Source: Psilocybe azurescens (Eukaryota; Basidiomycota; Agaricomycetes; Agaricales; Agrocybaceae). From it: a stretch of DNA of 64,000 nt. Shown here in pieces: positions 23,999-36,279 of the stretch. The first letter of the stretch is position 1, and every line of letters starts with the position of its first letter. Made by a program: the position numbers and the translations under genes. Below the pieces are notes generated by a model, which was not told where the DNA came from, ran no database searches, and worked only from the letters and a program-made list of their open reading frames with translations. The stretch is taken from assembly GCA_023853785.1 (NCBI GenBank), contig JAJIRX010000510.1:186001-250000 (forward strand), given 5' to 3'.

Positions 23999-25183
23999 AT
24001 TACATTCGAGCAAAAAAAGACTCGAAAAAAAGGTCAGCCAAAACGTCGTGAAAAAGAACATCAATCATCCTTGACAATACTCACCGGCGAGGACTTTTTC
24101 CTTTTTCTTTTCCTTCTTTTTCTTGTCACATATATATTTGGTGGTTTTCTCTCCTTTTATCTTTCTGTATTCTAGGGTTTTTTCTTTTTGGTTTTTGATA
24201 TCTGGATTTTTTTTTGTGCTTTGGTTTGGAGTTAAACAGATCTGTACATGGTTATATACTTTGGTCTATCAGGGATTTCTTGCGTGTTTTGTTTTTTTTC
24301 TAACCGGAAAAACTTTAAAGTCAAGGGCCTACACATTTGTAGACACAGACGCGCCTTTCTCGCTCTTTCTCGATCGTCGCATTGCTTTCATCGCAGGTAC
24401 CAGTGTAAAGTCGTACACACAACCTCTTTTTCGAGAACCTCATCCCTCGATAACGGCACGCTTGGTCATTTATCTGTTCTGGTACGTAACGATGTGGTAA
24501 TTCACAGGAGAAAGGAGGAAACTCTGTATTCCGGCGTTCCAATGAGAGCTCAGACGGGTATTAGCGAAGAAGATGATCATGCGTAGCATCGCGGCAGCAA
24601 GAAGGATTTACAGGGTTTCGCATAATTATCTGCAGGTTAATGTTTCGCAAACAGCTGTTTGTATGTATTACCCGTGTACAAAAATAGTGCCTCATGACCA
24701 GATCTTTATCTTTATCCCAATGAGTCCACAACTTGCAGACCAGCTTCGACAGCGCATTATTCACTGGCGGCTCACTGACAACAAGATCTCTGATATTGAC
24801 CATCTCGCCGCATGCTGTGGACGCACATTGTATAGTATTCTTCGTTGGCACAGGGAATACAATCAATCCTCAAACCCATATGTTCGCCTTGCTTGTACAA
24901 ACATGGAATGTTGAAAGAACTTGTAAGGGAGAGAGACGTAGTGCGTGGTGGCATTTTGAATGAGGAGGGCAAGAGAATTGTCATTGTACATTGCTGTCGA
25001 CGACGAGGATGGCAGTCTGACGGTTATCGGATCATGGCAGCTTCCCACACCAGTTGACAGATATCAAATACAAGCAAACATCTTTTGCGATCATTGACCT
25101 GCAGATAATTATGCAAAACCTTGTAATACGACACATGAATAGTACAAAATAGATAGGGGCACCAATGACTGGCAGGCTATTGA
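23999..25183. other. Gap between convergent genes
   Basis: 3' flanks of the vWA gene (+) and PRL1 (-). The part 24090-24310 is strongly T-rich on the + strand, like a 3' UTR/terminator region. Small open frames up to 25057 are not supported. Confidence 0.45.
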
Positions 25184-26916
25184 TCATGTTTGTTCGGCGT
25201 AAATCTGTCATAGGAAGCATAATAAGTCCAAGGTCAAGAATCAAAGATGAGAACAAGTACCTTGATCGTTTTATCCGCTCCGCCTGTGATCAAGCGAGTT
25301 CCAGTCTGATCGAAAGTCGAACAAAACACGCCGGCTTCTGCTTCGAGAGATCCTGGTTGTGGAACATCATCCATGTGTTGGAACGGCGTTCCAGTAGCGT
25401 AATCCCATAACGTTAAGGATCCGTTATCGCCTATTAAACAGCGCCAATATAGCGATTCATGAGTAAATCGTCGTCGTCGTATAACAACATAAAACAAGGC
25501 AAAGAAGAAAAGCCAAAGGAAAAGAAATAATCTTGGAATTTAAGAAAAGGAAACATACCTCCCGAGAAGAAGACACCTTCAGCATTGACTGATAACGTAT
25601 TGATGATGGCGTTATGTCCGGGGAAGTTAAACACGAACGCGCCTTCAGGGCACTTCCATTTTTGATGTTGTTTCCGCCTGCTGAGCCCGACGCAAAGGAG
25701 TACTCTGTGGGATGGATGGCGAGAGCGCGAACGGACTTTTTATGATGTGTTAGAGTGGTCATAGTCTTCCCAGCTGCGAGATCCCATAGTCTATTTGGAA
25801 AAGATCAGCGATATTGTGGGATATCCAAGGAAGACGCGGCTCACCTGACTGTTGAATCCATGCTTCCTGTGATGACTTGGGGGTCAGAATCCTGACATTT
25901 AACGTCCGCGACAGTGCCTGTGTGACCGGACAGAACGTGAATCTGAGCTTTGGTTCTCATGTCCCAAACACGAGCAGACGCGTCTCGACCAGCTGTTACA
26001 AGAACATCAAGCGTGGGATGCAACGAGAGTGAATATACACCAGAAAGATGCCCATGATAATGTCGAATGACTTTATTGGCTTCCAAGTCCCAACATTTGA
26101 CCATCTAGAGAAAGAAAAGCCCAGTTAATTATTTATGAGTCAGTAATGGCATAACAAGTGTTCTGACCTTATCTTCTCCACATGAGAAGAGATACGGGTG
26201 CCGTGATGACACTGCTAATCCTCGAACAGTCGAAATATGGCCAGTCAATGATAACTTCAACTCTCCGCTTGCTAGATCCCAAATCTTGATGACACGATCA
26301 CCGGCACCTGTAGCAAACCACTGATTTCCTGGTTCTACGGCGACACTTCGCACCCAACCAAGATGCCCAGAGATGACACGAACAAGCTTCCAGGGAGCGT
26401 GGTATTCGGGCTTGATAGTGCGCGTGGTTTTATGAAGAGTGAGAGCTTCGGAAAGTTTGGAATTCGATGAAAAAGTAGATGGTTTAGCTTGGGGTGTGTT
26501 GTCTATTGTAGAGATGATACGAGATGTAGTGCTGTCAATGGAATCTAAGAGACAGGGACCCTCGATTATCAGAAAGACTCGCGTTCCATGAGACTTCAAA
26601 ACCTTACCGCCAGATGTTATCATCTTTCTCGTGGAGGTTGGGCGTGAAGGTCCTACTGGTCCTTGTTGGGAAAGCAATGCTGGGGGAAGCTCCTTGTAGT
26701 CGCGGTATTCATCGCGAATTTTGACGGCCAATCGGACTCGAGAACTAAGGGGATATCTCGACCTCAGCTTTGGATATCTTCACTCAAGGAGTTTGCTACT
26801 CACGTTGATTCATCTTCCACCAAGATGTCTCCTGACTCCGCTGCAAAAATATCTCTCGTCCGTTTTGCATTCCGTGTGTAGAGGGATTCAAGTGGTGGAA
26901 GTGACGCGGTCGCCAT
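25184..26916 (-). CDS. PRP46: Pleiotropic regulator 1 (Prl1/Prp46), WD40 protein of the spliceosome
   Basis: Prl1/Prp46 is a core WD40 protein of the Prp19 (NTC) complex in the nucleus and is needed for splicing. The start [22 protein letters not shown] is followed by [20 protein letters not shown], then [20 protein letters not shown] opens a seven-blade propeller (WD/IW repeats [36 protein letters not shown]). The end is ADKTIK joined to a 21-nt last exon (25204-25184) reading IYAEQT-stop. Without that exon the frame runs into intron. The T5 run at 25659-25663 (+ strand) is one base short for [18 protein letters not shown]; probably an assembly error, as the gene is essential in yeast. Head-to-head with TFIIS. 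Confidence 0.92.
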
Positions 26917-27248
26917 TTTGGGGTTCACAGATTCGAGTTGAGAAATTTATGGGAGTTGTCAGTCAGCCTGGGGAGTATAATGTCAGAGCAACAGGACGAG
27001 GAGAGGGTAATGTTCGGTGTGCAAAGGCGAAGTAGACTTGAACGAACAGTGAGCTGATGTTTGCACATATTTGTCAATAGCTTCTGGCTGGCTCTTGAAT
27101 GTCAAAGGAAATTGGTCAATTGTTTGCACAGAACAATCGCGTCGTTGAGAGACTGAGTGATAATTACCCGCCGTTCAAGCCCGCGAGAGAAAAGGAAACC
27201 ATCGTAGTCAATCATAGCGTCGAACTAGAAATACTTGTAGCGCACAAG
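26917..27248. promoter_or_regulatory. Shared divergent promoter PRL1/TFIIS
   Basis: 332 bp separate the ATG of PRL1 (-) from that of TFIIS (+). Both genes must be driven from here, so co-expression is likely (inference). No clear TATA box was identified. Confidence 0.55.
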
Positions 27249-28654
27249 ATGTCGGATACCGTGATAGAGCTCAAAAAACAGTGAAACAGTTGCAGAGCGC
27301 TGTTAATGATCAGGTAAAGTTCTCTATATGAACCCTTTCATTTTTGTTTTCTAACCATTTTCACGTTTTATAGGAGACAATAGCTATTTTGTCTACTCTT
27401 AAGCAAAAACAAGTAACAGAAGTGATCCTAAGGGTGGGTGTTGCTCGTCATTTTTTCCTCCCACCTCCCAATTCCGGTCTAGACGCCGAATTGCTGACAT
27501 CTCCTGATCCATTCGCTAGGAGAGTAAGATTGGATTGGCAGTCGGCAAACTCAGGCAGCACGCTTCAAAGCCCGTTGCCGATCTCGCCAAAGAAATCGTC
27601 AAGCAGTGGAAGACTGCAGTCGAAAAGGCGAAGAATAAGCCAGGAGCCGGAGCAGGAGCAAGTGCTGTCGCAGGTGAGTCATCCATTGCTCCACGCCACA
27701 TCGCGAGAATGCTGATCAACAAGCAGAGAGACACACAGCGAACAAGGCCCAAACACCTGTCACACCCTCTGGAAGCTCAGCAAATGCAGCAGTTCGCACC
27801 GCGAAGTCAGACGGAGTCACAGGAAAGACGGGGGATAAGACGAGAGATAAATGTGTAGAACTCATTTATGATGCCCTTGCCTGCGATGCTACTGCCCGTA
27901 CGTGGTTCTGTCTTCCTCTATCCAATGTCTGCTCAACAGTCGTCCAACAGCCGTTGAAACCGTCGCCCAGAAAGCTCATGCCGTAGAGAAATGCGTGTGC
28001 GCCAACATGGATGGTGTCAACGCCGAGTACAAGGCCAAAATTCGATCGCTATTCGTCAATCTCAAGGACAAGAGCAATCCAAGTCTTCGAGCTAGCATTG
28101 TAGAGGGCTCTCTTTCACCAGAGAAATTCAGCAAGATGACCAGCCAAGTATGTGTCTGCCCTGTCTCCATCAAACATCGAATCTCATGAACGATGTTTTC
28201 TCAGGACATGGCATCCGAGGAGAGAAAGGCTGCTGATGAGCAGATCCAAAAAGACAACTTTTTCAAGTCGCTGTCAGCCGCGGAGAAACAGGCAGAAACA
28301 GATGCTTTCCAGTGCTCGAGGTGCAAACAGGTCAGTGACACAACTTTTGACCCATCTTGCCAAAATGTTCACACCCTGCAGCGCAAATGCATTTACCGCC
28401 AACAACAAACGCGGAGTGCCGACGAACCGATGACTGTGCGTTTTGTTATATCTGTCCTTATCCACCAGTCGGTTAACCTCTTTTTTCCTTGCAGACTTTT
28501 GTGACGTGCGTTTACATCATCTCCTACAAATCTATGATGGATTCACTGACTCTCTTCTTTCCATTAGGTGCACTGTCTGTCAGAACAAGTACGTCTCATT
28601 TGGATTTGCTTAGTTCTCACATTTAACGCGACTTCTAGGTGGAAATTCTCATAG
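27249..28654 (+). CDS. DST1: Transcription elongation factor S-II (TFIIS)
   Basis: TFIIS rescues arrested RNA polymerase II by stimulating transcript cleavage. Nine exons fit. Domain I: ESKIGLAVGKLRQHASKPVA and DLAKEIVKQWKTAVEKAK. A Ser/Thr/Lys linker follows, then domain II: KCVELIYDALACD, AHAVEKCVCANMDGVNAEYK, KIRSLFVNLKDKSNPSLRAS, EKFSKMTSQDMASEERK. Domain III is the zinc ribbon FQCSRCKQRKCIYRQQQTRS with the catalytic acidic pair in SADEPMTTFVT, ending CTVCQNKWKFS. All four zinc cysteines are present. The last exons are tiny (about 14-22 nt). Just after the start, the A6 run at 27273-27278 breaks the frame; seven A would give VIELKKTVKQLQSAVNDQ. This is probably an assembly error. Confidence 0.93.
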
Positions 28655-30214
28655 GTTTTCTTCTTCCGAGTTGTTTATTTATTTGAATAAGCATTGTCTT
28701 GACCACCCTATGCCGCCATTCTTTCTTCTTGAACTCGAATCCCGGGACCAACGCCCTATTCCATATCGATTCATTCGCCCTCCCCTTGTCCCACCCTTTC
28801 AACAATGCTACTCGTAAATCGATTAATAATTCTAGTCTACCTCCTTTCCTTTACCTACATATGCGAATTTTACATCTTCCAGATGACTTTCCTCGTCGCC
28901 TCCTTTATGTTCATTTCATTTCATGTCTCTCAAATTGTTCATAGTGAATTTCTGAACTGCCTCTTTATTTTGTGTTATATGTCTTTTTACCTTGGCTTCT
29001 TTTCGAACTACGCCTTTGTGCTCGGCTCTGTATAAAGTTTACAATGATACCCCGCAAATTTGTTGTTCACGATTAAATTGCAGGACTGTCCGGTTGTCTT
29101 CAAGCTTCGTCATGTCTTGCAAGGGAATCCAGTTCACATATTAATATAACCTACATCTGGATAGACTTCGCGCAGAGAACTTAAAAGCCAAAGAGCGCCA
29201 GGGAGGTAACCTACCCTATGACCACCTGGTCGCCCTTCCATACCTTGACACCATATATCGCTGCGTTATCTTCATTGAATCCATCATGATTATCATCCAA
29301 CTAACATGTCCGACTAGGTATCCACCAGTATCTGTTGCAATGAGAATGCAAGTCTTCAAAGGCCTTCTTTATGCCGACCAAGTAACTGACCTTGTAGTGA
29401 ATCCATACAGAGAAAGAAAAGAGGTCGTTCTTCCTCTTTCAGCTCCTATAAAAGGGTCAACGGTCAAGAGATGCATAAGATTCCTATTCCAAAGAACACG
29501 CGTATCAATCGGGATATTGGCCTCTAATCGAAATCCTGAAGTATGAGGAACAGACTCGTACGAAGGAAACCCGAGCTCGAGCCTTTACCCGAGCTAGTGA
29601 TCAGCTCGCGCCTACCCGAGATCTATGCGAAATTGTGAGAAAAATGCCACTCGTTCACTTATACAGACTAATTTACCGCCATTTTTGAAGGATGACCCTT
29701 TTAGGCGGGGGGAAGCCTAGGAGGGCGTGCGCATGGGCATTTTAAAGCCTCGCTAGTCTGTACGATGCTAATCATATTTACTCATTTAGTGTGTTCAAAT
29801 CTTCTCAACAAGAAATGTGTAAGTGAAAAGCGCCTGCATCTTACTGTAAGGTCCGACTTTTGACCTCGGTGTTTCCAGAGGTCGTTTTGTTCTCCCTAGT
29901 CGAATCGTTTAAATGTTCTCTGCCTGAAAAGGAGATAGTATGGCAGATGAATGCAGTTGCAACGCCAACGACATCCGACGTACATAACAACCACGTCCAG
30001 CTGCCTCTCGTGGTATCGCTGGCTACTGTATCTCGATAGATCAGTTACTTGTTCAGCACCGATCAACTTGGATTAATTGCATATTTTTTTTGGCACAGAG
30101 GAATTTAAATAAGACACATAGCTTGTATGCGTAGGTATGCTGTGATCATTCGCCTCTAGAAACAGAATACAACCTATATGATACAGACTTTGAGTGGTGC
30201 AGGGCTATTTTGAA
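28655..30214. other. 1.6 kb gap, T-rich then unique sequence
   Basis: 28680-29040 is T/C-rich, which produces hydrophobic but meaningless open frames. Three acccgag motifs lie at about 29569, 29588 and 29614. No gene recognised. This is the 3' flank of both TFIIS (+) and hydrolase 1 (-). Confidence 0.4.
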
Positions 30215-31438
30215 TTAATGCACAATGCACTCCTTCAATACGTTGATTGCAAACTCAGGGTTTTCCCACATCAGCTAGGAATATACAGTCAGTGGCCTGT
30301 TTCCATGTGGAAGAGTTACGACGGCGCATACAAAGTGATTAGCGCCTTCAATAGGCCTGAACTTGATTCTTTTATTGGAGTCCTTCTCCTCCAGAGCCCA
30401 AGCAGCGTATATCATAGGCCAATGGCTTTCAATACCATATATACACCAGACACTTATCCCCCATTTGTCCATGCTCGAGTCAGAGTCGAAGAATGCTTTA
30501 TCCACATTCGCCTGATGAACGTCACGGAAAGGAGGCTCCGAGATTATGTTTTCACACTTTGATCCTGGTTCAAAATCTGTGATAGAGAGCAGCACCTCTA
30601 GAGGTATCTTCTCAATTGTGGGGGTCCGAGAATACGGCAAGCGATAATTGAGTCGGGAGACGTCTCGCGTAGCGAGGGCATCGGCGGGATGGTCGAAGAA
30701 ACCCGAAATGAATTTTGCAGTCGCTGGTACTCTAGCTTCTTCGGGTAGATCGTTGTCCCATAGAGGGAGATAGCCATTGGGTGGATCTTCAATCCCTAAA
30801 TTCATCGAAGGGGCATCTGAAAATATAAATAACGTCTTCAGCACGGTGTAGTCAAACATAGGCAAGGATACTAAATTTAAACCGTACCCCACAGAATACA
30901 AGTACGTAAAAAGGCTTTCAACCTCTCTTTCGATTCCTGCGGGAGTTTATGGTGGCCTATCGCATTTACCACCGCCAGAGTGTATATGCTCCCCAATGAC
31001 CATCCCGCAAGCGCGCCACCCCCATTGAGGGGCAAGTTGAGGCCCTGAACAAGCCCATCAATGAGCAAAGCTAAGAGAAGTCCTTGCTCTGCGATATATG
31101 CCGCACGCTCGTCCTGGGATCCGTGGTTGATGACATTCAGCTCTTCAGGAGTATGAGAAGTCGATCCTTGGTACTCCCTGCGGTCTATGCATACCAACCG
31201 CAAAGATTGTGGAGCGGCGAGAGGAAAAAGTTGGCGAAATGTGCCTGAGTATGGATAGAAAAGCAACAAGATTATATCAGTGATCACATATTGTTTGAGG
31301 GATGCCTAGTGTATAACGCGTATCGCTGTGGAACGTGTGGCCATGAATAATGAATATAGTGGAATAGTTGCTGTCAGTAGGAACCCCACTGTCTATGTAA
31401 TGAAAGGTTATGTCTTTGCCTACAGTTAAAGCCGGCAT
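30215..31438 (-). CDS. Alpha/beta hydrolase, copy 1
   Basis: Four exons (31438-31318, 31244-30888, 30816-30332, 30274-30215) give 340 residues. The alpha/beta hydrolase fold shows: STIFIIHGHTFHS (strand plus HG oxyanion motif), LRLVCIDRREYQGST, the nucleophile elbow GGGALAGWSLGS (GxSxG, Ser catalytic), a lid region rich in acidic residues, VWCIYGIESHWPMIYAAW and the catalytic-His region FRPIEGANHF, followed by a last exon LMWENPEFAINVLKECIVH. Substrate unknown; probably a soluble esterase or related enzyme. Start chosen as MPALTVGKDITFHY by match with the two paralogues, although the frame is open upstream to 31582. The first donor has shifted by 6 nt compared with the paralogues. Confidence 0.85.
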
Positions 31439-31873
31439 GATGTGTCCGAGGGAATTTCCGAGGCGCTGTGCAGTGGATTGTTCAACTGTTCCTTTGTCTT
31501 TATAGGCAGCAGTAAAGGTGACTTCGTAATTTGAAGTTGTAAATGTACTGCGGAAAGGAACAATGTTAACCGAGGTCCCCATTGATCCCTATGAGTTTCC
31601 CCGAATCTACAATCATAGCAGCAACACTGAAACCCGATATTTATCGTGTCAGACCGCGTCGCAGTAGTGCGCCCGTACGAGCATTTGAACTTTCTGATTA
31701 CAAATTTTTCTCTGCACGGCGCGTGCTTTCCTAATAATCACTTTGAAACTGAGAAGGTTCCGTCCAGGCTCGCATGAAAGGTCATATATAATGAACAGGC
31801 ACTCACTACAACCACTGAGAATAATCATCCCGTCTGAGCCACCAATCCCACCTCAAAATTTAATCGAGGGCAA
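31439..31873. other. Spacer between tandem hydrolases
   Basis: Promoter/leader of hydrolase 1 and 3' flank of hydrolase 2. The in-frame extension of hydrolase 1 up to 31582 lies here and is probably 5' UTR. Nothing else seen. Confidence 0.45.
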
Positions 31874-33095
31874 TTATAAATTCATACATTCTTTCAAAAC
31901 GGTTATCGCTCGCTCAGGGTCTTCCCACATGAGCTAGGATCACCAAAGTCAGTGACCCAATTCCTATATGGTACGTAGAGAGCAAACATCACGTACGAAA
32001 TGATTAGTGCCCTCAATAGGCTTGAACTTGATATTTTTATTGGCTTTCAAGTCTTTCTCTTCTAAAACCCACGCCGCAAATATCACGTTCCAGCTGCAGT
32101 TGTCACCATATATATGCCAGACGTTCTTCATCCCCCATTTCTTGACGCTCGAGTCGGAGTCAAGAAGTGCTTTCTGAAGACTCGCTCGATGTACCTGATA
32201 GAATGTAGGCTCTAAGACGATGGTATCGCACTTCGGTCCTGCGAGGAAGTTTGTGCTGGAAAGGATCTCCTCTTTGGTCATTTTGTCGATTGTGGATGTT
32301 CCGGGAGTTGGATTTCGATGGTTTATGCGGGAAATATCTCGTGAAGCAAGAACGTCGGCGCCATGATCGAAGCAACTGGAGACGTAAGTTCCAAAAACTG
32401 GCCCTCGTTCTTCCATGGGCAAGTCGTTGTCCCAGAAAGGAAAATAAAAATCGGGAGGGCTTTCGATACCTAGAATATGAGACGGGGCTTCTAAAGTGAC
32501 AAACAGAATACAGGCATTTTTTCAACAAGGTCTGGTTGTCATTCAGAGAACATAATGAGTTTTACCCCATATAATGTAGGTGTGTATGAAGGCTTTTAGT
32601 CTTTCTTTCGACTCCTGTGGAAGTTTCGGATGATCTATCGCGTTAATCACAGCCAAGGTATGCATGTTTCCCAATGACCATCCCGAAATCGCGCCGCCAC
32701 CATTGATAGGCAGTTTGAGGTTCTGGGCAATGCCGTCAACAAGCAAAGCTAGGAGAAGACCTTGTTCTGCGATATACTCTGCACGCTCTTCATCAGATCC
32801 TTGGTTGATGACACGCAACTCTTCAGGGGTATGGGGGTGGATCCATGGTACTCTCGGCGGTCAATACATATCACACGCAAAGACCGAGAGATGGCGAGAG
32901 GAGAAAGTTTCCGAAATGTACCTAACCAAGCGGAGTTAGAACTATGGCATCTGGTGGTCGTCTGTAGAGCTTAAGCATACCACTATTGAATGAGTGGCCA
33001 TGGACAACGAATATGGTGGAGTATTCGTTGCCATTGGGTTGCCCACTATCTGTATAATGAAAGGTTATGCCGTTGCCTACGTTCAGAGTAGGCAT
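31874..33095 (-). CDS. Alpha/beta hydrolase, copy 2 (one frame break)
   Basis: Same exon plan and motifs as copy 1: start MPTLNVGNGITFHYTDSG, STIFVVHGHSFNS, VICIDRREYHGSTP, GGGAISGWSLGNM, lid with PFWDNDLPMEERGP, NVWHIYGDNCSWNVIFAAWV, FKPIEGTNHF and last exon LMWEDPERAITVLKECMNL. The catalytic Ser and His positions are kept. The G5 run at 32833-32837 (+ strand) is one base short, so STP is not in frame with the following HTPEELRVINQGS. This is either a homopolymer error or a young pseudogene. The transposon sits only 201 bp upstream of this start codon, so its promoter may be altered. Confidence 0.78.
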
Positions 33096-33295
33096 AATTT
33101 GGCTATGAATGCGTGCGAATCTGTAAGAGGCGAAGTGGGTTTTAGATAGCTAAGTTCATTGTTTTTATAGTCTTCCAAACATGGATTTCTGTTTTGACAA
33201 GGAACACCTTGTGCCTTGGAAGGAGTCGTGCTATTAATTCAAGGGATTGAACATAAGACCAAAAGATGGACTCAGTGGAGACTAGGCTGCCTTTA

Positions 33296-33327
33296 AGGTA
33301 GGTGTCAACCACAAACTGCAAACGTCA
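33296..33327 (+). repeat. Left terminal inverted repeat of the transposon
   Basis: 32 bp beginning AGGTAGGTGTCAACC, preceded by TA. Just inside (33324-33342) is a palindrome with arms GTCACGT and ACGTGAC. Confidence 0.92.
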
Positions 33328-33583
33328 CGTGAGCAACGTGACAGGCAGCCAAATTTGGACGAGACACGCCAATTTAGCACTAAACGCGTGTTTGATGCAT
33401 TCCTCCAACGATTTTCCGAAATGTTGAAAATGAGGATTGTAGATAGAGGCCCTATCTATCTATAGGTACTGTCAAAATTATAAAAATATGAGAACTTGTG
33501 ATGTAGTTTCCGGTTTTGTGTGGTCCATGCAGAGATTGCCAGGAGATTGCACAAAGAAGGCTTTGTACACTCGTTCATTGACT

Positions 33584-36007
33584 ATGCCTCGCAAGCGAAA
33601 AGCAACACTATCTCGTCAGAGCAATATACAGGTGGCCATAGCCAAACGTCGCCGCTTTCGTGCTGGTAATATCGACATATCAGATGAAGACGACCTACAA
33701 AGATTGTCGGGAGATGAGAGTGTAAGTCGATTTGAAAAGGGGAAAAACCACGATCTCATACAGATCATAGATGAATAATTCAGACGATGAGGATGCGTTG
33801 GCTCAACCGGATGCATCGACATCCCAGAGTGGGGAATTATCCTTTCAGCTGGACATTGAACAAGGCGTTCTGGACGCTGCTCCACAAGAAGGAACCTTTC
33901 TTCAGTGGGATCTGATTACTGATGCCGCGATGATTGATGGTGCAGGTGAAGAGGGAACTGCGCCAGCAGAGGTGCTTCCAGATGATTTGGCAAATGGGGT
34001 ACTCGAGCTTGACGATGAGCCGGGAGAGATAGATGATCTTGGTGAACACGAAGTGTTACAATACGGACAGGTGCTCGATGCAGCAGATACCATCCCCATT
34101 CCCCCGAATCCTGCTCCAAGTCTTCCTCAACCCGCACCTCCCATACCTCCTTCAGCACGTCTAAAAGGCTATGAATATTCGGAGTTCAGGCCACAGCGGT
34201 ATGATCGTACCTTACTTGGAGAGCAACGCTTGGCGCCTACTCAAGCAGATGCGCTAAAAGCCTTGGCAGACCTGCAGAAGGTGTTGCATCCAGCGCGTGA
34301 TACTGGCCGGGGTTACAAGGATCCGGATATGGACCTCTGGCATCGGGCACGGATAGAGGGCATGTTAACCATGCTCAATTTATTTATCAACGATCGTTCA
34401 TTGACTTACAACTGCTGGGGTGCTTCGGCGTGCCAAGCTGCAGTCGGAATTGGTCGTGGAAGGCACTGCGCTCGGCGGCTATGCGATCTCAACCGTCAAT
34501 ATTTAGCAGATCGAGAAGTTCTCCCTATAAACCCCTACGGCGACTGGAACGAATCTTTGTTGGTCAATGAGGACATTGTCAATGAAATCAACATTTACCT
34601 TTTGTCCCTCGGGAACGAGATCACCGCCAAAAAACTAATGGACTTCCTCCATCGCCCTGATATCAAGGAAAAATATGGTATAGAACGTGATATTAGCCAC
34701 AAAACTGCGTGCAGATATCTTCATACCCTCGGATATCGGTTTCAGTACACACCAAAGGGACAATACGTTGACGGACATGAGAGAGAAGATGTGGTTGCTT
34801 ACCGCAAAAATGTTTTTCTTGTCAAGTGGCGAAAATATGCCAACCGGATGGCGTCTTGGGATAAAGAACTCAGAGAACACTTACCGCCACAAGGTACAAG
34901 GCGAGTGATCATCTGGTTCCATGATGAATCAATATTTTATGCGAATGATCGGCGGAAGAAGGGGTGGTATCACAAAGATGCGAGCGCTAAACCGTATGCA
35001 AAAGGAGAGGGCGCCTCTTTGATGATCGCCGATTATGTCTCAGCAGACTTTGGGTGGCTAATTTCTCCCGATGGTACACAATCAGCTCGACGAATCTTCA
35101 AGCCGGGGAAAAACCGCGATGGGTACTTTACCAGTCAGGAGATCCTTGAACAAGCCGACGACGCGATTACAATTCTGCAAGAGTGTTATCCCGAGTATGA
35201 TCATGTGCTGATCTACGACAACGCCACCACTCACCTGAAGCGTCCTGATGACGCGCTCTCCGCAAAAAAAAATGCCCAAGGGAACGCCTAAGCCAGGGAC
35301 TAACTGGGGGATCGAGGTATCCAAGCGCGATCCAGTCACTGGAAATATTGTGTATGACAAGAACGCAAACCCTGAAAAAATCAAGATCAGAATGCGGGAT
35401 GGGGAGTTCTATAACAGCACTCCACAGCCTCTTTATTATCCAATGGACCATCCCGATCCACACTTGCGGGGGAGTCTTCAAGGGTATGGAGGTTATTCTT
35501 CTGGAGCGAGGATACAGCGACCAGGATCTTCGAGACTCGAAGGGAAAGAAGCTGTTAGCGCAATGCAACAAGTTCAAATGCGCACCTGGGGCCACGAAAT
35601 GCTGCATGCGTCGGATTTTATACAATGAGCCAGACTTTGCGAACGCGGAGTCATTGCTCGAGACTCAGTGCCGAGCCCGAGGAGTTGACGTTTTCTTCTT
35701 ACCCAAGTTCCATTGCGAGCTTAATTTTATTGAGCAGTGTTGGGGCCGCGCCAAGAGCGTTTACAGAACGTATCCACCTTCAACAAAGGAGGATGACCTT
35801 GTGCGGAATACGCTCTCGGCCCTGGATAGCGTCCCTCTGCGAATGATGAGGAAATTCGCAACTCGATCTCGACGGTTCATGGATGCGTATGATAAGGGAC
35901 TCAACGGAAAGCAGGCTGCATGGGCGTCGCGGAAATATCGGGGGCATCGAGTACCACCAAATATTGATAAGCTATTAGAAGAATTAGAAAAGAACAATGT
36001 CAAGTAG
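33584..36007 (+). CDS. DDE transposase (Tc1/mariner-like), frame broken twice
   Basis: Exon 1 (33584-33721) starts MPRKRKATLSRQ and has a basic, nuclear-localisation-like stretch (KRRRFRAG). A 49-nt intron with donor GTAAGT joins it to 33771. The middle has a DNA-binding/helical region (LTYNCWGASACQAAVGIGRG). The DDE core shows RRVIIWFHDESIFYANDRRK (first Asp), HVLIYDNATTHLKR (second Asp) and FLPKFHCELNFIEQCWGRAK (Glu). The end is AAWASRKYRGHRVPP. Excision and insertion of the element is the expected role. Two homopolymers are one base too long: A9 at 35264-35272 and G5 at 35468-35472. With both corrected the protein is one continuous chain. As written, it stops before the catalytic Glu. Confidence 0.88.
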
Positions 36008-36279
36008 CTTGGGCAACATTGAGACCACTTCTCGCACCGGAATTCACTTTGTATTGACAAGTTGTGGGTAATATTGGACTGATATGACACTCCGAGGGAA
36101 ACTGCTCTTTATTGGCTGATCCGATAAGATTCAAACTTTGCCAGAATGTTAAGAATACAATTTAGAACAGTTCTCATTTTGTCGATCTCTTAATTTTATT
36201 CCGTACAGTGAAATAACTAGAAAATATCAGAATTTGTCCAGATTTGGACGAGCAGCTTGGTCACAAGAGTCACCTCACA

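Noticed and set aside
25078..25254. Alternative C-terminus of PRL1 ending VWEAAMIR
   Set aside because: A frame exists after an acceptor at 25078, but it does not resemble Prl1 proteins, whereas IYAEQT does.
27249..28654. TFIIS as a pseudogene because of the early stop
   Set aside because: The single break is in an A run right after the start, while all downstream exons and the zinc ribbon are intact; assembly error fits better.
28699..29035. Hydrophobic open frames that look like membrane proteins
   Set aside because: They come from a T-rich 3' flank downstream of TFIIS; two overlapping frames are both hydrophobic, which is a composition effect.
31439..31582. N-terminal extension of hydrolase 1 (48 extra residues)
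   Set aside because: Both paralogues start at the position matching 31438; the extension has no counterpart in them.
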